64,000 nucleotides of DNA from Comamonas testosteroni (GTDB lineage Bacteria; Pseudomonadota; Gammaproteobacteria; Burkholderiales; Burkholderiaceae_C): positions 62,001 to 126,000 of the forward strand of contig NZ_AWOR01000001.1 of the NCBI RefSeq assembly GCF_000761245.1, given 5' to 3'. The stretch's first letter is position 1. Each line of letters opens with the position of its first letter. A program made the position numbers and the translations under genes. Positions 19,647-28,579 of the stretch are shown here, in pieces. The notes beneath the pieces are model-generated. The model searched no databases. It was given only the letters and a program-made list of their open reading frames with translations, and was not told the origin of the DNA.

Positions 19647-21077
19647 ATGAACGCTGCCGTGCGCTTCAACCCCGCTGATTCGGCCATTACCGATATTTCC
19701 CTGGCTGCCTGGGGCCGCAAGGAAATCAGGATCGCCGAAACCGAAATGCCCGGTCTGATGGCTGTGCGTGAAGAGTTCGCCGCTGCCCAGCCCCTCAAGG
19801 GCGCGCGCATCACCGGCTCGCTGCACATGACCATCCAGACGGCCGTGCTGATCGAGACGCTGACGGCTCTGGGCGCACAAGTGCGCTGGGCTTCGTGCAA
19901 CATCTTCTCGACCCAGGACCACGCAGCTGCCGCCATCGCCGAAACCGGCGTGCCTGTCTACGCCATCAAGGGCGAGTCGCTGGAAGACTACTGGAACTAC
20001 ACCCACTCCATCTTTGAATTCGGCGCCGCTGGCACCGAGGGCGAAGGCCCCAACATGATCCTGGACGACGGCGGCGATGCCACCATGCTCATGCACCTGG
20101 GCAAGCGCGCCGAAAAAGACCTGTCCGTGCTGGCCAACCCCGGTTCGGAAGAAGAGCGCATCGTCTTTGCCGCCATCAAGGCCAAGCTGGCCGTGGACTC
20201 CACCTGGTACAGCCGCAAGTCGGCCCAGATCCTGGGCGTGACCGAAGAAACCACCACCGGCGTGCACCGTCTGAACGAAATGTCGGCCAACGGCAGCCTG
20301 CTGTTCCGCGCGATCAACGTGAACGACTCGGTGACCAAGTCCAAGTTCGACAACCTGTACGGCTGTCGCGAATCGCTGGTGGACGGCATCAAGCGCGCCA
20401 CCGACGTGATGATCGCCGGCAAGGTGGCTGTGGTGGCCGGTTACGGCGATGTGGGCAAGGGCTGCGCTCAGGCTCTGAGCGCACTGCGCGCCCAGGTGTG
20501 GGTGACCGAGATCGACCCCATCAACGCCCTGCAGGCCGCCATGGAAGGCTATCGTGTAGTGACCATGGAATATGCCGCCGACAAGTGCGACATCTTCGTG
20601 ACCACCACCGGCAACAAGGACATCATCCGCCACGAGCACATGGTCGCGATGAAGGATGAGGCCATCGTCTGCAACATCGGTCACTTCGACAACGAAATCG
20701 ATGTCGCATCGATCGAGAAGTACGAGTGGGAAGAGATCAAGCCCCAGGTTGACCACATCACCTTCCCCGATGGCAAGAAGATCATCCTGCTGGCCAAGGG
20801 CCGTCTGGTGAATCTGGGTTGCGCCACCGGTCACCCCAGCTTTGTGATGTCCAACTCCTTCGCCAACCAGACCCTGGCGCAGATCGAGCTGTTCACCCGC
20901 CCCGACGCCTACGAAGTGGGCAAGGTCTATGTGCTGCCCAAGGTGCTGGACGAAAAGGTGGCTCGCCTGCACCTGAAGAAGGTGGGCGCCATGCTGACCG
21001 AGCTGACCGAAGCGCAAGCCGCCTATATCGGCGTGAAGAAGGAAGGCCCTTACAAGCCTGAAACATACCGCTACTAA
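19647..21077 (+). CDS. ahcY: Adenosylhomocysteinase
   Basis: This 476-residue enzyme splits S-adenosylhomocysteine into adenosine and homocysteine, relieving inhibition of methyltransferases. The N-terminal substrate domain ([32 protein letters not shown]) is followed by the NAD-binding Rossmann motif [14 protein letters not shown] and the C-terminal KPETYRY tail. Its length, above the ~430 of many bacterial forms, fits the class with a ~40-residue insertion (QVRWASC... region to SIFEFG). The start at 19647 has a GGAG site. It lies behind an SAH riboswitch and near metF. Confidence 0.98.
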   Translation: MNAAVRFNPADSAITDISLAAWGRKEIRIAETEMPGLMAVREEFAAAQPLKGARITGSLHMTIQTAVLIETLTALGAQVRWASCNIFSTQDHAAAAIAETGVPVYAIKGESLEDYWNYTHSIFEFGAAGTEGEGPNMILDDGGDATMLMHLGKRAEKDLSVLANPGSEEERIVFAAIKAKLAVDSTWYSRKSAQILGVTEETTTGVHRLNEMSANGSLLFRAINVNDSVTKSKFDNLYGCRESLVDGIKRATDVMIAGKVAVVAGYGDVGKGCAQALSALRAQVWVTEIDPINALQAAMEGYRVVTMEYAADKCDIFVTTTGNKDIIRHEHMVAMKDEAIVCNIGHFDNEIDVASIEKYEWEEIKPQVDHITFPDGKKIILLAKGRLVNLGCATGHPSFVMSNSFANQTLAQIELFTRPDAYEVGKVYVLPKVLDEKVARLHLKKVGAMLTELTEAQAAYIGVKKEGPYKPETYRY

Positions 21078-21208
21078 GCACCCCCTGAGCGGCCCCGCCG
21101 CTTCCCCCTAGCCGGGCGCCCCTCTCTCGCTTTGCTTCGCAATGCGGGAGGGGGACGACAGCCTCGCTGGGGCAGCACTCGCTGCGGGGCGGCGGGGCCG
21201 CCCAGGCC
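21078..21208 (+). repeat. Dispersed intergenic repeat, family 1, copy C
   Basis: It begins immediately after the ahcY stop with CACCCCCTGAG, then GGCCCCGCC, CTTCCCCCTAG, CCCCTCTCTCGC, GGGGGACGACA, CCTCGCTGGGG and a long GC-rich arm (GGGGCGGCGGGGCCGCCC). It is longer than copies A and B, mainly in its distal arm. Confidence 0.78.
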
Positions 21209-21261
21209 CTTGCTCGCTGTCACTTGCTTGGTGTGAGCCAGTACTGAGACTGTGTTGACTT

Positions 21262-21353
21262 ATTTGATAGCTGTTTTCGCTTGTTGGGTAATGATTTCAG
21301 ATAGTTATCTATCTGAATCTCAATCAAGGCGGGCGCGAGCAGCTATCAAAAAT
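21262..21353. repeat. Dispersed palindromic repeat, family 2, copy 2
   Basis: Outer arms TTTGATAGCTG (21263-21273) and CAGCTATCAAA (21340-21350) match perfectly over 11 bp. The inner hairpin pairs GATTTCAGATAG with CTATCTGAATC. It fills most of the 344-bp ahcY-tlyA gap together with family 1 copy C. The remaining bases show only the tlyA ribosome-binding site. Confidence 0.8.
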
Positions 21354-21420
21354 GTGATTTATTTGCCCGCTGCACGCCGTGCAGCGTCTGGCGCCGGTTT
21401 ATTTCAAAGGAAGCGACGCT

Positions 21421-22617
21421 ATGCGCGCAGATGTTTTTTTGGTTGAAGCAGGTCATGCTGCCACCCGTTCCCAGGCCCAGCGCCTGATCGCCTCGGGTGT
21501 GGAGTGGCGCCTGACGCCGCTGGCGCCATGGAAGAAAGTGGCCAAGAACGGCGACGAGATTCCTGCCGGTGCCGAGCTGCAGCTGCTGGATGCCGCCGAG
21601 GCCAAATACATCTCGCGCGGCGGGCTCAAGCTCGAGGGCGCGCTGGCCGCGACTGGCCTCAGCGTCAAGGGCTTGCGCTGCCTGGACGTGGGTCAGAGCA
21701 CGGGCGGCTTCACCGATTGCCTGCTGCAGGCCGGTGCGACCCAGGTCATCGGCATCGACGTGGGGCACGGCCAGCTGCACGAGCGCCTGAAAAGTGACGA
21801 GCGCGTGGTCTGCGTCGAGGGCTTCAACGCCCGCGCGCTGACGCCCGAGCTGCTGGAGAAGGCCTGCGACGAGGCGCTGTGCGAAGTCATCGAGGAAGAA
21901 GAGGACAACGACACCCAGCCCGTCGCCCCCTATGCCTGGATGCGCAACGGCGGTCAGGTCGATGAAGACTATGACGACAGCGACGATGCCAAGGAGCAGG
22001 ATGTCGAGAGCTTCAAGGCCGAGCGCGCCGCCAAGGCCAAGGCCCGGGCCGAAGGTCTGGCTCCGGTGGAGCTGCGCCGCAAGCCCGGCACCGAAAATAT
22101 CGACATCAGCCCGGCCTTTGATTTCGTGACCGGCGATCTGTCCTTCATCTCGCTGACCCTGGTGCTGCCTGCCGTGGTGCAGTTGCTCAAGCCCCATGGT
22201 CAGCTGCTGATGCTGGTCAAGCCCCAGTTCGAGCTGCAGCCCGGCCAGATCGGCAAGGGCGGCATTGTGCGCGACACGGCCCTGTACGCCGAAGTCGAAA
22301 AGCGCATTCGCGACTGCCTCGGCGATCTGGGGCTGAGCGTCAAGCAGTGGCTGGACTCGTCCATTGAAGGCGGCGACGGCAATCACGAATTCTTTGTCTG
22401 GGCCCAGCAGGGCGCTGAAGTCAAGGCTCCGGCCCCGGCTGTTGCAGACGAATCGGCTGCGGCCAGGCCAGCCGTCAAGGCGGCCGCCAAGCGCCCTTCG
22501 CGTGCCGACATCAAGGCCCAGCGCGCCAAGCAGGAGCTTTACGAAGACCCCGAGGTGGCCAGCTTCGGTCAGCCCGGCCCGGGCCGCAGCAAGCAGAAAA
22601 AGCGCAACGAACGTTGA
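21421..22617 (+). CDS. tlyA: TlyA-family rRNA methyltransferase/putative haemolysin
   Basis: This 398-residue protein has an N-terminal S4 RNA-binding domain (residues 1-60, MRADVFLVEAGHAATRSQAQ), then an FtsJ-like SAM methyltransferase fold: YISRGGLKLEGAL, LDVGQSTGGFTDCLLQAGA, GDLSFISL, LVKPQFEL and NHEFFVW. These carry the K-D-K-E positions of 2'-O-methyltransferases. Unusually, about 85 residues (~145-232), including acidic runs (EEEEDNDT, DEDYDDSDD) and a basic helix (KAERAAKAKARAE), interrupt the fold, and a ~60-residue Ala/Lys-rich tail follows it. Typical TlyA has ~250-270 residues. It lies between ahcY and metF, consistent with a SAM-linked cluster. Confidence 0.86.
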   Translation: MRADVFLVEAGHAATRSQAQRLIASGVEWRLTPLAPWKKVAKNGDEIPAGAELQLLDAAEAKYISRGGLKLEGALAATGLSVKGLRCLDVGQSTGGFTDCLLQAGATQVIGIDVGHGQLHERLKSDERVVCVEGFNARALTPELLEKACDEALCEVIEEEEDNDTQPVAPYAWMRNGGQVDEDYDDSDDAKEQDVESFKAERAAKAKARAEGLAPVELRRKPGTENIDISPAFDFVTGDLSFISLTLVLPAVVQLLKPHGQLLMLVKPQFELQPGQIGKGGIVRDTALYAEVEKRIRDCLGDLGLSVKQWLDSSIEGGDGNHEFFVWAQQGAEVKAPAPAVADESAAARPAVKAAAKRPSRADIKAQRAKQELYEDPEVASFGQPGPGRSKQKKRNER

Positions 22618-22695
22618 GCGTTGAGTAAAAAAGCGTGGCGGGTGCCGAGCCTTCGACGCCCGCACATGATCCAGGATTCAGAGACATAGACCGCC

Positions 22696-23523
22696 ATGAG
22701 CTTTCCCGTCAGCTTCGAGTTTTTTCCTACCAAGACCCCCGAGGGCGCTGCCAAGCATGTGGGCGTGCGCCAGGCCCTGTATGCGCGCAAGCCCGAGTTC
22801 TGCTCCGTGACCTATGGCGCGGGCGGCTCCACCCAGGCCGGCACCTTCACCATGGTGCGCGACATCCAGAACGAGGGCGTGGGCGCGGCCTCGCACTTCT
22901 CCTGCATCGGCGCCACGCATGAAAAAGTTCGCGCCGAACTGAACGAACTCAAGGCCATGGGCGTCAAGCGCATCGTCGCCTTGCGCGGCGACCTGCCCAG
23001 CGGCTACGGCCTGGGCGGCGAGTTCCAGTACGCCAGCGATCTGGTGGCATTCGTGCGCCAGGAGTTCGGCGACTGGTTTCACATCGAAGTGGCCGCTTAT
23101 CCCGAAACTCACCCCCAAGCAAAGTCCCCTCGCAGCGATCTGGACGCATTTGTTGCTAAAGTGCGCGCTGGTGCAGATTCCGCCATCACGCAATACTTCT
23201 ACAATGCCGACGCATACATGCGCTTTGTCGATGAGGTGAAGGCCCTGGGGCTCGACGTGCCGGTCGTGCCAGGAATCATGCCAATTACCAGCTCTACGCA
23301 GCTGATGCGCTTCTCGGATGCATGTGGTGCCGAGATTCCGCGCTGGATTCGTCTGCGTCTGCAGGCGTTCGGAGATGACACCGCTTCCATTCGTGCGTTC
23401 GGTCTGGATGTCGTGACTCATCTATGCGAGCAGTTGCGCAGCCAGGGTGCTCCCGGGCTGCACTTCTATACGATGAACCAGAGCGTCGCCACTCTGGAGA
23501 TCTGCGACCGTCTGGGTCTGTAA
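22696..23523 (+). CDS. metF: Methylenetetrahydrofolate reductase
   Basis: This 275-residue FAD-dependent reductase makes 5-methyl-THF for methionine synthesis. Family motifs are SFEFFPTKTPEG, CSVTYGAGGSTQAGT, SHFSCIGATHEKVR, RIVALRGDLP, EVAAYPETHPQ, FFYNADAY (as QYFYNADAY), PVVPGIMPITS and the C-terminal LHFYTMNQS. Placement after ahcY and tlyA groups homocysteine remethylation with SAH clearance. It may share the SAH-riboswitch-controlled transcript, although repeats and a 78-bp gap intervene. Confidence 0.97.
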   Translation: MSFPVSFEFFPTKTPEGAAKHVGVRQALYARKPEFCSVTYGAGGSTQAGTFTMVRDIQNEGVGAASHFSCIGATHEKVRAELNELKAMGVKRIVALRGDLPSGYGLGGEFQYASDLVAFVRQEFGDWFHIEVAAYPETHPQAKSPRSDLDAFVAKVRAGADSAITQYFYNADAYMRFVDEVKALGLDVPVVPGIMPITSSTQLMRFSDACGAEIPRWIRLRLQAFGDDTASIRAFGLDVVTHLCEQLRSQGAPGLHFYTMNQSVATLEICDRLGL

Positions 23524-23596
23524 GCCAAAAGCTTGCCGGCCGCGAGGCGGCCGGTCTTGGGCGGCTCTCACTTGAGCTTTCAAGGAGATTGCGCCC

Positions 23597-24340
23597 GTGC
23601 AACCGAAATTTTGGCGTTTGCGTTGTTGTCAGTGGATAGGTCTTGCCGTCGTCACTGCGACCATGGCCGGCTGTGCTCCGCTGCCGCAAGAGCCCGAGCA
23701 ACAGCCTCCCGTCGTCCAGAGCCAGTCCCGAAAGAAGGGCGCGCAGCCCACGGTCTCCGCCCCCCTGCTGCCCGACGCCTATGCGCGCAGCAACTATCGC
23801 GACAAGGGCCTGGGCGTCAAGGCCAACAAGCCTGCGGATGCCGACAAGGCAGACCTGCCCGAAGACAGCACCAAGTACGAGCTGAGCCCGCCGCGTGAAA
23901 GCGACCAGGCGGGCCTGGCCTCCTGGTATGGCGAGCAGTTCCACGGCCGCAAGACGGCCAGCGGCGAGCGCTTTGACAGCATGGACATGACGGCAGCGCA
24001 CAAGACCCTGCCCTTCGGGACGCGCGTTTGCGTGCGCAGTTCCGTGACCGGCAAGAGCGTGGTGGTGCGTATCAATGACCGCGGCCCCTTCGCGCCCGGT
24101 CGCGTCATCGACCTGAGCAAGGCCGCGGCCCAGGAGCTTGGCATGCTGGGCCTGGGCATCAAGCCCGTGGAGCTGTGGCAGCTCGACGCCGACGAAGACG
24201 AGTGCCCGGCCACGCTCAATGCGTCGAGCCGAAAGCGTCACCAAAGTGTGACTCAGGGCGCTGCCGCCGCCAAGACGCGCGCGGCGTCCGCGAATCAGCC
24301 TTCGCGCAAGGTCTCCCAGACCGCCAAGCGCAAGCGCTGA
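23597..24340 (+). CDS. rlpA: RlpA-like septal lytic transglycosylase lipoprotein
   Basis: This 247-residue lipoprotein starts at a GTG (23597) with an AAGGAG site. The signal ends in a lipobox-like TMAGC (lipidated Cys near residue 26). The double-psi beta-barrel domain (~105-200) shows GLASWYGEQFHGRKTASGERFD, TAAHKTLPFGTRVCVR, VVRINDRGPF and RVIDLSKAAAQELGM, the RlpA signature. No SPOR domain follows; instead a basic Ser/Lys/Arg-rich tail ends the protein. RlpA proteins cleave naked glycan strands at the septum. Lack of SPOR leaves septal targeting uncertain. Confidence 0.9.
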   Translation: MQPKFWRLRCCQWIGLAVVTATMAGCAPLPQEPEQQPPVVQSQSRKKGAQPTVSAPLLPDAYARSNYRDKGLGVKANKPADADKADLPEDSTKYELSPPRESDQAGLASWYGEQFHGRKTASGERFDSMDMTAAHKTLPFGTRVCVRSSVTGKSVVVRINDRGPFAPGRVIDLSKAAAQELGMLGLGIKPVELWQLDADEDECPATLNASSRKRHQSVTQGAAAAKTRAASANQPSRKVSQTAKRKR

Positions 24341-24358
24341 ACCATTATTGCTGGTTGA

Positions 24359-24374
24359 AGGCGGCGCGCCGCCT
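24359..24374. other. 16-bp perfect palindrome between convergent rlpA and rlmJ
   Basis: AGGCGGCGCGCCGCCT is fully self-complementary and sits 19 bp after the rlpA stop. There is no T-run on either side. It may act as a weak bidirectional transcription pause or be incidental in GC-rich DNA. Confidence 0.35.
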
Positions 24375-24433
24375 GCGCAGCTGGTGCGCCCGGACTGCAG
24401 AGGGCCGGCAAGGGCTGCCCCACAGCCGCGCAG

Positions 24434-25300
24434 TTAGCCGCCAGACTCCAGCGTGAATCCTGCATTGCTGTCCTGACCCAGCAGCTTGACCAGCTGCGGC
24501 ATGGCGGGCTTGAGCTGATCCTTGAGATTGAACGGCGGGTTGATCAGAAACATGCCGCTGGCGGGCAGGCCGCCGCGCTCGGAGGTCTTGTTGCTCTTGA
24601 CCGTGAGCGTGGCATGCAGCCAGCTCTTGCCGGACTTGGTGGCCATGGTCTTGAGCCGCTTGGGCAGATCATGGGCATCCGGGCGCGGGATGATGGGGTA
24701 CCAGACGGCGTAAGTGCCTGTGGGAAAGCGCTTGAGGCCGTCCGCCACCATATCCAGCACGCGGCCGTAGTCGGTCTTCAATTCGTAGCTCGGATCGCAA
24801 AGCAGCAATGCGCGGCGCGAGGGCGGAGGCAGGAATTTCTTCACGCCTTCGAAGCCGTCCTCGTGCAGGATGGCGACTTGGCGCCTGGCTTCCAGCTGGG
24901 CCATGTTGCCGGTCAGCGAGCGCATGTCCGTGGGGTGCAGCTCAAAGGCCTTGAGGCGGTCATGGCCGCGCAGCAGTGCCTGGGAGATGAAGGGCGAGCC
25001 GGGGTAGTTGCGGATGGCATTGCCCTGGTTGAAGCTGCGCACCATCTGCAGATAGTCCTGCAGCACCGGGGCCAGCTCGGCCTCCTTGGCGGCAGCCAGG
25101 CGCTGCACGCCTTCTTCGGCCTCGCCGCTCTTGCTGGCGTAGTCGCCGTCCAGGCGGTACAGGCCGGCGCCGCCGTGGGTGTCGAGCACCGTCAGCGCAG
25201 CCTCTTTTTGCGTGAGGTATTGCACGGTGGCAATCAGAATGGTGTGCTTGAGCACATCGGCGTGATTGCCTGCATGGAAGGCGTGGCGGTAACTGAACAT
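24434..25300 (-). CDS. rlmJ: 23S rRNA (adenine(2030)-N6)-methyltransferase
   Basis: This 288-residue methyltransferase modifies A2030 of 23S rRNA. The N-terminus MFSYRHAFHAGNHADVLKH is diagnostic of RlmJ. The catalytic motif IV reads LLCDPSYELK (DPPYE in E. coli, Pro to Ser here), and AVWYPIIP and GMFLINPPFNLKDQLK follow. The start is the ATG at 25300; an in-frame extension to 25327 lacks support. It is convergent with rlpA and divergent from rplM. Confidence 0.95.
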   Translation of the reverse strand: MFSYRHAFHAGNHADVLKHTILIATVQYLTQKEAALTVLDTHGGAGLYRLDGDYASKSGEAEEGVQRLAAAKEAELAPVLQDYLQMVRSFNQGNAIRNYPGSPFISQALLRGHDRLKAFELHPTDMRSLTGNMAQLEARRQVAILHEDGFEGVKKFLPPPSRRALLLCDPSYELKTDYGRVLDMVADGLKRFPTGTYAVWYPIIPRPDAHDLPKRLKTMATKSGKSWLHATLTVKSNKTSERGGLPASGMFLINPPFNLKDQLKPAMPQLVKLLGQDSNAGFTLESGG

Positions 25301-25458
25301 AGAGATGGATGGTAACCAGCAGGGCAAGAGGGGAACAGCACTTTTTACCCTGTGGTCTTTAAAGGCTGTCGGCGCCTGGGTGCAGAGGCAGAAACAGGCA
25401 CTAGGGGCTGTTTCACAACAGGCTGCTGCACGAAAACACGCAGATTCTGGCGTTTTTG

Positions 25459-25464
25459 TATAAT
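25459..25464 (+). promoter_or_regulatory. -10 element of the rplM-rpsI promoter
   Basis: A consensus TATAAT stands ~170 bp upstream of rplM, giving a long leader. No clear -35 is seen at the expected distance. The rest of 25301-25458 shows no other feature. Confidence 0.55.
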
Positions 25465-25508
25465 GGCGGGCTTCGCAGCGATTTTATGGTTCCCGCGGCG
25501 AAGGCTTG

Positions 25509-25529
25509 GGCCAAGTTTAAATTGGTCCG
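25509..25529 (+). promoter_or_regulatory. Leader stem I upstream of rplM
   Basis: GGGCCAA (25509-25515) and TTGGTCC (25523-25529) form a 7-bp stem with one G-U pair and a 7-nt loop in the untranslated leader. Confidence 0.45.
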
Positions 25530-25566
25530 AGTAACCCCGCCTAAGAGGCTTCCTTTAAAAGACCTG

Positions 25567-25626
25567 TCTTTTTCAAGAAGAAGCACCGACCGCGGAAAAG
25601 GGACCGCCAAACCTTCTTGAAAGAGA
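25567..25626 (+). promoter_or_regulatory. Long stem overlapping the rplM ribosome-binding region
   Basis: TCTTTTTCAAGAAG (25567-25580) pairs with CTTCTTGAAAGAGA (25613-25626) over 14 bp with one G-U. The 3' arm contains the purine-rich GAAAGAGA ribosome-binding site and ends six bases before the rplM ATG at 25633. Closing the stem would hide the start region, which suggests autogenous translational control by L13 or S9. Confidence 0.6.
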
Positions 25627-25632
25627 AAACTC

Positions 25633-26061
25633 ATGTCTACATTCAGCGCAAAGCCCGCTGAGGTGCAACACGAGTGGTTTGTGATTGACGCCACCGATAA
25701 GGTGCTCGGACGTGTCGCCAGCGAAGTGGCACTCCGTCTGCGCGGCAAGCACAAGGCCATTTACACACCTCACGTTGACACCGGTGACTACATCGTCATC
25801 ATCAACGCCTCCAAGCTCAAGGTCACTGGTACCAAGAACCTGGACAAGGTGTACTACCGTCACTCCGGTTTCCCCGGTGGCATCACTGCTACCAACTTCC
25901 GCGACCTGCAAGCCAAGTTCCCTGGCCGTGCTCTCGAGAAGGCCGTCAAGGGCATGCTGCCCAAGGGTCCTCTGGGCTACGCCATGATCAAGAAGCTGAA
26001 GGTTTACGGCGGTGCTGAGCACCCCCATACCGCACAGCAGCCTAAGGCTCTGGAAATCTAA
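25633..26061 (+). CDS. rplM: 50S ribosomal protein L13
   Basis: This 142-residue large-subunit protein shows [47 protein letters not shown] and [33 protein letters not shown], with the normal family length. It is followed after 10 bp by rpsI, the universal L13-S9 pairing. The leader contains a long stem that could occlude its ribosome-binding site. Confidence 0.99.
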   Translation: MSTFSAKPAEVQHEWFVIDATDKVLGRVASEVALRLRGKHKAIYTPHVDTGDYIVIINASKLKVTGTKNLDKVYYRHSGFPGGITATNFRDLQAKFPGRALEKAVKGMLPKGPLGYAMIKKLKVYGGAEHPHTAQQPKALEI

Positions 26062-26071
26062 GGAGACCTAG

Positions 26072-26464
26072 ATGATTGGTGATTGGAACAATGGCACAGG
26101 CCGTCGCAAGTCCAGCGTCGCTCGCGTTTTCCTGAAGAAGGGCTCCGGCAAGATTACTGTGAATGGCAAAGACATTCAGCAGTACTTCGGCCGCGAAACC
26201 TCCATCATGATCGCAAAGCAACCCCTGGTTCTGACTGAGAACCTGGAGACTTTCGACATTCAAGTGAACGTCCATGGCGGCGGCGAATCCGGTCAAGCCG
26301 GTGCAACCCGTCACGGCATCACCCGTGCCCTGATCGACTATGACGCAGCTCTGAAGCCTGCACTGAGCCAAGCCGGCTTCGTGACTCGCGACGCTCGTGA
26401 AGTCGAACGTAAGAAGGTCGGTCTGCATTCCGCACGCCGCGCCAAGCAGTTCTCGAAGCGTTAA
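26072..26464 (+). CDS. rpsI: 30S ribosomal protein S9
   Basis: This 130-residue small-subunit protein has [26 protein letters not shown] near the start, [11 protein letters not shown] in the middle and the basic tail RRAKQFSKR that reaches the ribosomal P site. The AAGGAG site lies at the end of rplM. Two terminator hairpins follow. Confidence 0.99.
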   Translation: MIGDWNNGTGRRKSSVARVFLKKGSGKITVNGKDIQQYFGRETSIMIAKQPLVLTENLETFDIQVNVHGGGESGQAGATRHGITRALIDYDAALKPALSQAGFVTRDAREVERKKVGLHSARRAKQFSKR

Positions 26465-26481
26465 TCCGCCTCCCCTGCAGG

Positions 26482-26502
26482 AAAGACTCTTCGGAGTCTT
26501 TT
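26482..26502 (+). terminator. Terminator of rplM-rpsI
   Basis: AAAGACTC-TTCG-GAGTCTTTTC is a UUCG-type tetraloop hairpin with a short T-run, 18 bp after the rpsI stop. Confidence 0.88.
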
Positions 26503-26506
26503 CACG

Positions 26507-26544
26507 AAAAAACCGCCTCGAATGCAAGTTCCTGGCGGTTTTTT
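26507..26544. terminator. Second, bidirectional-looking terminator
   Basis: AAAAAACCGCC (26507-26517) and GGCGGTTTTTT (26534-26544) pair perfectly. The A- and T-rich ends would allow termination on either strand. Confidence 0.8.
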
Positions 26545-26676
26545 CATGGGCGCCTTACGCCTTGTCCAGCGCTTGCGCAAAGCCCCCACTTGCTCTGGCG
26601 ACAAAGAGATACGGCCGGTATTCCCGAGCCCCTTGCTGTACCATTTCAGGCAATCAAGAAACTACGGAGTACTGCC

Positions 26677-27042
26677 ATGAGCGCCGTTGCTGAAACCACG
26701 ACCACCGAAATGCCTTCCCCCATCGTCTTCACCGACAGCGCTGCTGCCAAGGTGGCCGACCTGATCGCCGAAGAAGGCAATCCCGAGCTGAAGCTGCGCG
26801 TTTTTGTGCAAGGTGGTGGCTGCTCCGGTTTCCAGTACGGTTTCACCTTCGACGAGATCACCAACGACGACGACACCACCATGACCAAGAACGGTGTCTC
26901 GCTGCTGATCGACTCCATGAGCTATCAGTATCTGGTGGGTGCCGAGATCGACTACAAGGAAGACCTGCAAGGCGCTCAGTTCGTGATCAAGAACCCCAAT
27001 GCCTCGACCACCTGCGGTTGCGGCTCCAGCTTCTCGGTCTGA
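26677..27042 (+). CDS. erpA: Iron-sulfur cluster insertion protein ErpA
   Basis: This 121-residue A-type carrier delivers Fe-S clusters to apo-proteins. The three ligand cysteines are visible in [12 protein letters not shown] and the C-terminal [39 protein letters not shown] is typical of ErpA. The start is the ATG at 26677 with a GGAG site; the frame stays open upstream without support. A terminator follows at 27097. Confidence 0.96.
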   Translation: MSAVAETTTTEMPSPIVFTDSAAAKVADLIAEEGNPELKLRVFVQGGGCSGFQYGFTFDEITNDDDTTMTKNGVSLLIDSMSYQYLVGAEIDYKEDLQGAQFVIKNPNASTTCGCGSSFSV

Positions 27043-27096
27043 GTCGAATGATTGTCTGCGCGCCGGCCGCTCTGGTCTGGCGCCCGCATATTGCTT

Positions 27097-27123
27097 AAGC
27101 CGCTGCCTGTCAGCGGCTTTTTT
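27097..27123 (+). terminator. Terminator of erpA
   Basis: AAGCCGCTG (27097-27105) and CAGCGGCTT (27111-27119) form a 9-bp stem followed by a run of T's. Confidence 0.9.
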
Positions 27124-27154
27124 GTTGCCTTGCCGCCTCGTTTCGGAGCTGCCC

Positions 27155-28579
27155 ATGGGTGAGATGCCCGCCGCGCACCATAGCGCCCCCCATAAAGAAA
27201 GACTGCTGTGGCTGGTGGCCATCGGCTTTTTCATGCAGTCGCTGGATGCGACCATTCTCAACACGGCCTTGCCGGCCATGGCGACCGAGCTGGGCGAGAG
27301 CCCGATGAAGATGCAGTCGGTCATCGTGGCCTATGCACTGACCACGGCCATGCTGATTCCGGCCACGGGCTGGGTGGCCGACCGCTTTGGCACGCGGCGC
27401 GTCTACGGCTGGGCGATCGGCCTGTTTGTGCTGGGCTCGGTGCTGTGCGCGCTCTCGCCCAGCCTGCCGTTTTTGATCGCGGCGCGCGTGGTGCAGGGCG
27501 TGGGCGGCGCCATGATGCTGCCCGTGGGGCGGCTGGCCGTGCTGCGCACCTATCCGCGTGGCGAGTTCATTCGCGCCATGAGCTTTATTGCCATTCCCGG
27601 CCAGGTCGGCCCGTTGCTGGGGCCTACCCTGGGCGGCTGGATGGTGGAGTACGCCAGCTGGCACTGGATCTTCTGGATCAATGTGCCCGTGGGCCTGATC
27701 GGGCTGTGGGCGACCTGGCGCTGGTTCCCGCGCAGCGCGCCCGTGCCCGTGCACCGCTTTGACGGCGCGGGCTACGCCATGCTGGCCTTCGGCATGGTGG
27801 CCATTTCCATCGCGCTGGACGGCCTGTCCGGCATGGGGCTGGGCATGGCGCTGGTGGTGGTGCTCATGGTGTTCGGCCTGGCCAGTCTGGCCAGTTACTG
27901 GATGCATGCGCTGCGCGTGGATGAGCCGCTGTTTGCGCCGGGCCTGTTCAAGGTGCGCTCGCTGCGCGTGGGCCTGCTGGGCAATCTGTTCACGCGTTTC
28001 GGCAGCGGCGCCGCTCCGTTCCTGATCCCGCTGATGCTGCAGGTCGGCCTCAAGATGTCGCCCATGAACGCGGGTCTGATGATGCTGGCCACCGTCACCG
28101 GCAGCATGCTGGTCAAGCGCATTGCCGTGCGCACGGTGCAGCGCTTCGGCTACAAGCGCGTGCTGCAGGTCAACTCGGTGATGCTGGCGGTGATGCTGGC
28201 CTCGTTCGGGCTGGTGGTGCCGGGAACGCCGGTGTGGCTGCTGCTGGTGCAGCTGTTCATCTTCGGCGGCTTCAACTCCATGCAGTTCTCGGCCATGAAT
28301 TCGGTCACGCTCAAGGATATGGAGGGCGAGTCTGCGAGCAGCGGCAACAGCCTGCTGTCCATGGTGCAGATGCTGGCCATGAGCATGGGCGTGGCACTGG
28401 CCGGAGCCCTGCTGACAGGCTTCAGCGATATGTGGCCGGCGCACAGCGACGAGCGCATGCAGGCCATTCGCGCCACCTTTGTGACGGTGGCTCTGATGAC
28501 GCTGGCGGCGACGCTGGTGTTCAGCCAGCTCGATGCCGACGAGCCTGTGCGCCCGGCTCCGGATGGCGGCGACGCCTGA
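27155..28579 (+). CDS. MFS transporter, DHA2-like drug efflux family
   Basis: This 474-residue protein has about 14 predicted membrane helices. GFFMQSLDATILNTALPAMATELGESP, GWVADRFGTRRVYGWAIGLFVLGS (motif A) and VVQGVGGAMMLPVGRLAVLRTYPRGEF are typical of the EmrB/QacA (DHA2) branch. It probably expels drugs or toxic organics by proton antiport. The ATG at 27155 has a CGGAG site. It ends directly against family 2 repeat copy 3. The next stretch, 28673-28897, holds only a GGGAGCAT/ATGCTCCC hairpin and the xdhA upstream region. Confidence 0.9.
   Translation: MGEMPAAHHSAPHKERLLWLVAIGFFMQSLDATILNTALPAMATELGESPMKMQSVIVAYALTTAMLIPATGWVADRFGTRRVYGWAIGLFVLGSVLCALSPSLPFLIAARVVQGVGGAMMLPVGRLAVLRTYPRGEFIRAMSFIAIPGQVGPLLGPTLGGWMVEYASWHWIFWINVPVGLIGLWATWRWFPRSAPVPVHRFDGAGYAMLAFGMVAISIALDGLSGMGLGMALVVVLMVFGLASLASYWMHALRVDEPLFAPGLFKVRSLRVGLLGNLFTRFGSGAAPFLIPLMLQVGLKMSPMNAGLMMLATVTGSMLVKRIAVRTVQRFGYKRVLQVNSVMLAVMLASFGLVVPGTPVWLLLVQLFIFGGFNSMQFSAMNSVTLKDMEGESASSGNSLLSMVQMLAMSMGVALAGALLTGFSDMWPAHSDERMQAIRATFVTVALMTLAATLVFSQLDADEPVRPAPDGGDA

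Noticed and set aside
27110..28444. Long antisense open frame across the DHA2 transporter
   Set aside because: The product is low-complexity Gln/His/Arg-rich, and the sense strand encodes a clear 14-helix transporter.
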